A DNA stretch of 64,000 nucleotides, taken from the NCBI RefSeq assembly GCF_018294505.1, contig NC_057812.1:59565789-59629788 (forward strand). The letters run 5' to 3'. Source of the stretch: Triticum aestivum (lineage: Eukaryota; Streptophyta; Magnoliopsida; Poales; Poaceae). The notes under the pieces are model-generated. The model worked only from the letters and a program-made list of their open reading frames with translations. It made no database searches and was not told the origin of the DNA. The position numbers and the translations under genes are program-made. The stretch's first letter is position 1, and the number at the start of each line of letters is the position of its first letter. Positions 58,004 to 64,000 of this stretch are shown here, in pieces.

Positions 58004-59520
58004 CATTCAACGCTAAGGTCTCCCTTCGCCGAAGTGCACAAAAACAACCACTGAGATGCTAGCAAATTCCCAACTAAAATGAGTATAGCACAAATAAATT
58101 TGAATTTGAAAATTTTGAACGGTGTCTAGTTGGTATTTGTCGGTAAACGCGTTTCTCGCCTCCTCTTGGTAATTTTTTTAGGTATTGCCAAATCCTTGGT
58201 GATGATCAAGATTCGTGACGATGGGAGATCTACGGTGGCGGTGCGAGCGGTGACGGGGAGATTCCCATCGATTGTGCTGTTTTCTTTTTCTTTTTGTCAT
58301 GTTAGTTGATACTGTGTATGTTTTAGACGTATTTATTTTATTTTAATAAAGATGGTTGTGTGGATGATGTAGAGGTCGAGGTCTTCACCCTTTTCGGGAA
58401 AAAAAATGTATCGTGCCAAAAATTGGTGTTACATGTCCGCTGCTTATTGTCGGTGATCTCCCCTGAATATATTGTTGTTTAACTATCAATAAACTAGTCC
58501 ACGCAACTGAATCATTATTTTGGTGTTTAATTTGCCAATTCCCCATGAATCACATATCTTGCTTTGAAAAATGCATATGCGATGTATATATGTTTTTTGG
58601 ATGAACACAATGACATTGGTGTGGAAGTGACCGCAATTTAGTTTACTGAACTTTTGTAATTAATTAGTGTAAATATTTGTACGGTACCAAATTATTTCAG
58701 ATCTCACCACCAAATATTCAAATTTAATATAGAATCAGTTCGTCTAAAATTCTTGGATTTGAACAACATTATTCCAATTATGAATACAAATTAACTTTGG
58801 TTTAGGTGTAGGCCAAAAAGAATTAGGGTAAAATCTACTTCAGTGACCACTAACATTACCAAAGTTTTGTTGTAGTTATTTTCTTTAGTTGGATTGTTGA
58901 AGTAGTTGATTAGCGCTAATTTTTTATATTTGCAAGATGAGCTAGTTCCCATAGAAGTTATCATTTACATGACTTTCTTTATGATTTCATCCCAAAGGTT
59001 TGGACGCACTTCGCTGTGTCATTTGTGGTGTTCGGATTTCAAAAAGATAATTTTTATTTGACGTGTGAGAATTATGATGTAGTATTTTTTTAATGCAGTG
59101 TTTTAGTGGGTTTTCTTGGCGGTGTTATTAAGTGTCCTCTATATTTAAATATAAAATGTCTTACATTTTTATACAACAGAAGTATATCTAATCAATCAAT
59201 ATTTATTATATTGTTGTTACAGTGTCACATGTTGGCACTTCTTTTTTAGATGGTGAGAGCATGCACAACACAGGACAAATGTGTTTTTACAGGCTGGTTG
59301 CTGCCGATTAATTTAAGTAATCATCGGCCTAGTCAAAATCATGAATCAAATTCAAAATTTAATACCCAACTGAATGAGAGAGCTTAGTTGAGAAATAGTT
59401 GACCTACTCAAAATCATAAATCAAATTCAAATTTGAACAGTTCAATTCAATAGGAGGGCTTTAAAACTAGAAAACATAGTTGTCTCATAATGTAAGACAT
59501 TTTTTTGACACTAGTAATAG
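58004..59520. other. Intergenic DNA upstream of ENOD93
   Basis: AT-rich, no supportable gene. The ends of a possible Mariner-type MITE are visible as inverted aaaatgtcttaca (59154) and tgtaagacattttttt (59489). A near-duplicate atcataaatcaaattcaaa block occurs at about 59340 and 59415. Confidence 0.5.
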
Positions 59521-59528
59521 AAAAACCT

Positions 59529-59720
59529 TTAGGCCTCCTTTGGTTTAGAGGAATCTTGTAGGAATTTCATAGGATAGGATTTCTATAAAAAAAATTCCTT
59601 TAGAGCCCTTTGGTTTGTAGGATTGGAATCTATTCCTATGGAGGAATTTTTCCTATCCTCTACATTTTATAGGAAAATAAACATTAGACTACACTCAATG
59701 GAAAAAATTCTATGATGTGA
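59529..59720. repeat. MITE-like sequence (cctttggttt...aggaat type)
   Basis: Two related starts, ggcctcctttggtttagagg (59532) and agccctttggtttgtagga (59602), and multiple (t)aggaatt/aattcct units in inverted orientation are typical of a common grass MITE found near genes. Boundaries and TSD are not clear. Confidence 0.4.
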
Positions 59721-59722
59721 AT

Positions 59723-59804
59723 CAAAAAGGCTAGCACGTACACCGGGGAATAAGCGATCAACTTTATATTACCTCACAAAAAGGCTAGCACGTACACCGG
59801 GGAA
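59723..59804. repeat. 28-bp direct repeat upstream of ENOD93
   Basis: caaaaaggctagcacgtaca plus ccggggaa occurs identically at 59723-59750 and 59777-59804, separated by 26 bp. Confidence 0.85.
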
Positions 59805-59998
59805 CGATGCCAGCCAAACAAAGGATTAGGAGCGAACCGCTGGCGGAATTGGGTTGTCCGGAGACTGGGAGCGCCCACCGCTGCTTTTTATTGCAGCAAC
59901 TACGCACGAACACGCTCCCCGCCAACCCCGATCGATCTCAATGCCTTATGTTTATCCAGTTGCAGTGCAGTGGTCATCAAAATGTAACAGAGGCGAGT

Positions 59999-60004
59999 CA
60001 CGTG
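59999..60004 (+). promoter_or_regulatory. G-box (CACGTG)
   Basis: A perfect CACGTG palindrome in gagtcacgtggga, about 155 bp upstream of the TATA box of the ENOD93 gene. Such boxes bind bZIP and bHLH factors; a role here is inferred from position only. Confidence 0.45.
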
Positions 60005-60156
60005 GGATTGTTTTTATATGCGGACCATCTGTGCTGTGCCGCGTCGCCGGCCATCGCGCCCGCCCGCCGCTCGTCTCGAAACCACGGTCTCGCTTCCCAC
60101 CGTCTCAGCTCGCCATCCTCTCCGCACGCCGGTTTCGCGGTTTCTTGCATGCAGCC

Positions 60157-60163
60157 TATAAAT
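60157..60163 (+). promoter_or_regulatory. TATA box of ENOD93
   Basis: cctataaatcc, a good grass TATA box, 124 bp before the start codon. Transcription would begin near 60190, giving a 5' UTR of about 95 bases rich in CT and CA (tcacaccactactactcatc). Confidence 0.7.
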
Positions 60164-60286
60164 CCGGCCGGAGCACCCAGCTCTGTCCCATCTCATCTCA
60201 CACCACTACTACTCATCTTCCCTCACACACTTCACACACTTCACTGCTTTCGCGGTGTTCTCGTGCCACCAACCTCCCTCGCTAAG

Positions 60287-60839
60287 ATGTCGACGGTGAC
60301 CCGCGCCTACCTCGACCAGAGGCTCGCCGCCGCCAAGCGCTGCTCCAGAGGTAGCCAAAACAATATGATGCATGGCCTGTCGGTTCACCACGCCGGCGAT
60401 GCTCTTGCCGCTCTGTTCTTAGTACATTGTACAGTATTAGCTTTCTGTACTGCCTGTGCTGAAACTTAGTCGTCATTAACACCCCTCTGTTCATTCCGAA
60501 CTGCAGAGGCTGCCATGGCCGGAGCCAAGGCCGCGGCCGTCGCCATTGTCGCTGCCGCAGTGCCCACCGTAAGTACTTCATTAGAAGCAACCATTCACTC
60601 TGCACGGCAAGTAGAGAATACCGTCTGATGTCGTCCGTGCGATTTGTCTGCAGCTGGCGAGCGTGAGGATGCTTCCGTGGGCGAGGGCGCACCTGAACCC
60701 AACCGGGCAGGCGCTCATCATCTCCACCGTCGCCGGGATGGCCTACTTCATCGTCGCGGACAAGACCATCCTGTCCATGGCCAGGAAGCACTCCTTCAAG
60801 GACGCGCCGGACCACCTTAAAAACACCTCCTTCAACTAA
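60287..60839 (+). CDS. ENOD93: Early nodulin 93 homologue (three exons)
   Basis: Exons 60287-60350, 60507-60568 and 60654-60839 encode 103 residues. Introns have GT...AG ends (acceptors ctgcag and tctgcag, second donor gtaagt) and keep the frame; the first splits a Glu codon. The protein starts MSTVTRAYLDQRLAAAKRCS, has an Ala-rich helix, the conserved LASVRMLPWARAHLNPTGQ, a hydrophobic segment ALIISTVAGMAYFIVADKTI and the tail DAPDHLKNTSFN. This is the full usual length of cereal ENOD93 proteins. The family was named from a soybean nodulin but is general in plants, is thought to be a small membrane-associated protein, and a rice member is linked to nitrogen use. ATG context is aagATGt. No lesion is seen. 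A candidate poly(A) signal aataat lies at 60982-60987. It is the only intact host gene in the window. Confidence 0.92.
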
Positions 60840-61284
60840 TGAGCCTATAATAGATCCATTAGTAGTACTGTAATGTTCGGGCAGCACTTACGTGGTATCA
60901 GGCGAGGCTTGCAGACAGCCAGTGGTGTAGTAGTGCGCTTCTCTGCGCGCAAGAACTTATCTGATGAAGTGATCTTGAATTAATAATGACTAGCATTTGT
61001 AAACTCGGCTTCACCTGCCATCACCCATCTTACATTTTCTTTTTGGTGATTATCGTCTGAAATGTGGCGTCAGGATGATGCCACCCACTTTGTTAATAAA
61101 TCTTTTGCGGACCGGGCTGCGGGAGGCAGGTGGCTCTGTAGGGTGGCCCCAGTAATCTTTCATTTCAAATGTTGTGTACTGCTATTTTGAACATTTGTGA
61201 TGATAAATGTGAGTTTAAATCGCCACTTTTCATATACAATAGTAACCTACATTTAGTATTTTCTTTGACATTTTAGTTGAAAAA
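60840..61284 (+). other. 3' UTR and downstream flank of ENOD93
   Basis: About 150 bp of likely 3' UTR, then non-coding flank; no further gene. A poly(A) site is expected about 20 bases after 60987. Confidence 0.5.
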
Positions 61285-61444
61285 CACCTCCGTTTCTAAA
61301 TATAAGCCCTTTTAGAGATTTTAATACGAACTATGTTTGGATGTACTATATGGACATATTTTAGAGTGAAAATTCATTCATTTTGCTTTATATGTAGTCA
61401 GTATTGGAACCTCCAAAAGGGCTTATATTTAGGAACGGATGGAG
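61285..61444. mobile_element. Stowaway-type MITE (Tc1/Mariner)
   Basis: The ends cacctccgtttctaaatata and (reverse complement of the right end) ctccatccgttcctaaatat match the classic CTCCCTCCGTTCCTAAATATAAG terminus. 160 bp. The dinucleotide TA follows on the right (61445-61446); the left TA is mutated. Confidence 0.85.
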
Positions 61445-61763
61445 TAATAATAAGTAAAAGTTTTCAAAAGGTTAAAATTCGACACGGTGTCCTAATATTG
61501 GTACATGAACTTGTCATGGAAATCTCACACGATTTCTCAAAAAGTGGAAAAATCATTTGACTAGAAATGACCTCTTTAGGCACGGCATCCAAATATTGGT
61601 ACATGCTTAGTAGTTTCAAACCTTGGGCAGATTTCGCTAATATAGGCCAAAATGTCTCCAAAAATATATATTTTAGAAATTCATGAGAACAACTAGGCAG
61701 AGGCGGCGGCGGCGGCCGCGAGACATTTGGAGAACGCGACTGGAAGTGGTGGGAAGAAGATTG
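61445..61763. other. Flank between MITE and third Angela element
   Basis: Non-coding. The last 75 bp (from 61690) are suddenly GC-rich with a (ggc)n run (aggcggcggcggcggccgcg), possibly the edge of an exon or CpG-rich leader cut by the insertion. gattg (61759-61763) would be the left TSD of the Angela element. Confidence 0.4.
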
Positions 61764-64000
61764 TGAAGGAAATATGCCCTAGAGGCAATAATAAAGTTAT
61801 TATTTATTTCCTTATATCATGATAAATGTTTATTATTCATGCTAGAATTGTATTAACCGGAAACATAATACATGTGTGAATACATAGACAAACAGTATGT
61901 CACTAGTATGCCTCTACTTGACTAGCTCGTTGAATCAAAGATGGTTAAGTATCCTAGCCATAGATATGAGTTATCATTTGATTAACGGGATCACATCATT
62001 AGAGAGTGATGTGATTGACTTGACCCATTCTGTTAGCATATCACTTGATCGTTTAGCTTGTTGCTATTGCTTTCTTCATGACTTATACATGTTCTTATGA
62101 CTATGAGATTATGCAACTCCCGTTTACCGGAGGAACACTTTGTGTGCTACCAAACGTCACAACGTAATTGGGTGATTATAAAGGTGCTCTACAGGTGTCT
62201 CCGAAGGTACTTGTTGGGTTGGCGTATTTCGAGATTAGGATTTGTCACTCGATTGTCGGAGAGGTATCTCTGGGCCCATTCGGTAATGCACATCACTATA
62301 AGCCTTGCAAGCATTGCAACTAATGAGTTAGTTGCGGGATGATATGTTACGGAACGAGTAAAGAGACTTGCCGGTAACGAGATTGAACTAGGTATTGAGA
62401 TACCAACGATCGAATCTCGGGCAAGTAACATACCGATGACAAAGGGAACAACGTATGTTGTTATGCGGTTTGACCGATAAAGATCTTCGTAGAATATGTA
62501 GGAGCCAATATGAGCATCCAGGTTCTGCTTTTGGTAATTGACCGGAGACGTGTCTCGGTCATGTCTACATAGTTCTCGAACCCGTAGGGTCCGCACGCTT
62601 AAAGTTCGATGACGGTTATATTGTGAGTTTATGTGTTTTGATGTAGCGAAGGAGTTCTGAGTCCCGGATGAGATCGGGGACATGACGAGGAGTCTCTAAA
62701 TGGTCGAGACGTAAAGATCGATATATTGGACGACTATATTCGGACATCGGAAAGGTTCCGAGTGATTCGGGTATTTTCGGGAGTACGGGGGAGTTACATG
62801 AATTCGTATTGGGCCTTAATGGGCCATATGGGAAAGGAGAGAAAGGCCTCAAAGGATGGCAGCACCCCTCCTCATGGGCTGGTCCGAATTGGACTAGGGA
62901 GGGGGGCGCCCCCTTCCTTCCTTCTCCTTTTCCCTTCCCTTTCCTTCCCTCCTACTCCTACTACTTGGAAGGGCTCCTAGTTCTACTAGGAAAGGGGGAA
63001 TCCTACTCCCGATGGGAGTAGGACTCCCCTAGGGCGCACCATAGAGAGGGCCGGCCCTCCCCCTCCTCCACTCCTTTATATACAGGGGCAGGGGGCACTC
63101 CAAAGACACACCAATTGATCCCTTGGATCTCTTAGCCGTGTGCGATGCCCCCCTCCACCATAATCCACCTCGGTCATATCGTAGCGGTGCTTAGGCGAAG
63201 CCCTGCGTCGGTAGAACATCATCATCGTCACCACGCCGTCGTGCTGACGTAACTCTCCCTCAACACTCGACTGGATCGGAGTTCGAGGGACGTCATCGAG
63301 TTGGTTGAAAGTGTGCAGAACTCGGAGTTGCCGTGCGTTCGGTACTTGATCGGTCGGATCGTGAAGACGTACGACTACATCAACCATGTTGTGCTAACAC
63401 TTCCGCTTTCGGTCTACGAGGGTACGTGGACAACACTCTCCCCTCTCGTTGCTATGCATCACCATGATCTTGCGTGTGCGTAGGAATTTTTTGAAATTAC
63501 TACGTTCCCCAACAGTAGCATCCGACCCAGGTTTTATGCGTTGATGTAATATGCACGAGTAGAACACAAGTGAGTTGTGGGCGATATAAGTCATACTGCT
63601 TACCAGCATGTCATACTTTGGTTCGGCGGTATTGTTGGATGAATCGGCCCGGACCGACATTACGCGTACGCTTACGCGAGACTGGTTATACCGTCGTGCT
63701 ATGCACACAGGTGACTAGCGGGTGTCAGTTTCTCCAACTTTAGTTGAACCAAGTGTGGCTATGCCCGGTCCTTGCGAAGGTTAAAACAACACCAACTTGA
63801 CAAACTATCATTATGGTTTTGATGCATAGGTAAGAACGGTTCTTGCTCAGCCCGTAGCAGCCACATAAAACTTGCAACAACAAAGTAGAGGACGTCTAAC
63901 TTGTTTTTGCAGGGCATGTTGTGATGTGACATGGTCAAGACGTGATGAGATATAAGTTGTTGTATGAGATGATCATGTTTTGTTGAAGTTATCGGCAACA
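61764..64000 (+). mobile_element. Third Angela-type Copia element, 5' part (runs off the window)
   Basis: 5' LTR 61764-63514 (1,751 bp, TGAAGGAAATATGCCC to TTCCCCAACA, TATATA at 63077-63082), then a decayed primer site (gtagcatccgacccagg) and 486 bp of leader to the window edge. It is closer to Copia 1 than to Copia 2 (shares tttattatttatttcctt and the TGAAGG start) but differs from both at many sites. Coding regions lie outside the window. Confidence 0.9.

Noticed and set aside
59807..60469. 220-codon plus-strand ORF over the ENOD93 promoter
   Set aside because: It runs through the TATA box, the 5' UTR, exon 1 in another frame and intron 1. The three-exon ENOD93 model explains the same DNA better.
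60282..60887. 201-codon minus-strand ORF over ENOD93
   Set aside because: It is the antisense shadow of the GC-rich ENOD93 exons and spans both introns without splice logic.

Overview
The window is repeat-dominated plant nuclear DNA of Triticeae type, most likely a wheat or Aegilops chromosome. The pointers are an Angela/BARE1-type Copia LTR occurring in four complete or broken copies in three elements, a Fatima-type Gypsy LTR, Sabrina/WHAM-type LTRs starting TGATACGTCTCC, a CACTA transposon with CACTACTAGGG ends, Tourist- and Stowaway-type MITEs, and plant intron signals. No prokaryotic gene organisation, CRISPR or rRNA was seen. Family names are recalled from memory; element classes rest on visible domains, terminal repeats and target-site duplications (TSDs).

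Layout. 1-304 is the 3' end of an unidentified coding sequence. 418-4011 is a broken Sabrina/WHAM-type element (W: 5' LTR plus a gag-like acidic pseudogene). A second element of that type (X) begins at 4012 and ends, truncated, at 47179. Inside X lies a deep nest. A minus-strand Ty3/Gypsy element (4537-21247, decayed gag-pol) is interrupted by Copia 1 (11426-20184, TSD atgag/atgaa). Its right LTR is interrupted by Copia 2 (21248-33644), whose 3' LTR holds a 4.2-kb solo LTR (28247-32468, perfect TSD gtagg). X resumes at 33645-34723 and is then split by an LTR element of unknown family (34724-44080, perfect TSD agaag). One LTR of that element contains a 3.9-kb CACTA transposon (35048-38919, TSD gtg) carrying a broken multi-exon gene with a B3-like segment and a near-perfect foldback. 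X ends at 46853-47179. Next come part of a minus-strand LTR element (47180-50433), a 67-bp LTR scrap, and a Fatima-type Gypsy element (50501 to about 57060) with a gag reading frame but no pol, and a spliced, coiled-coil gene on the opposite strand.

57120-61763 is the only non-LTR island. It holds a relic of a PIF/Harbinger transposase, MITE remnants, and one apparently intact three-exon host gene, an early nodulin 93 (ENOD93) homologue at 60287-60839 with a TATA box and an upstream G-box. A third Angela-type element starts at 61764 and runs off the window.

No transposon protein gene here is intact: each has stops, frameshifts or deletions. ENOD93 is the only gene I would call functional. 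The points most worth a second look are the antisense spliced gene in the Fatima-type element, the CACTA cargo gene with its foldback, a stretch of foreign filler DNA in one Angela LTR, and a tRNA-Lys-like relic.
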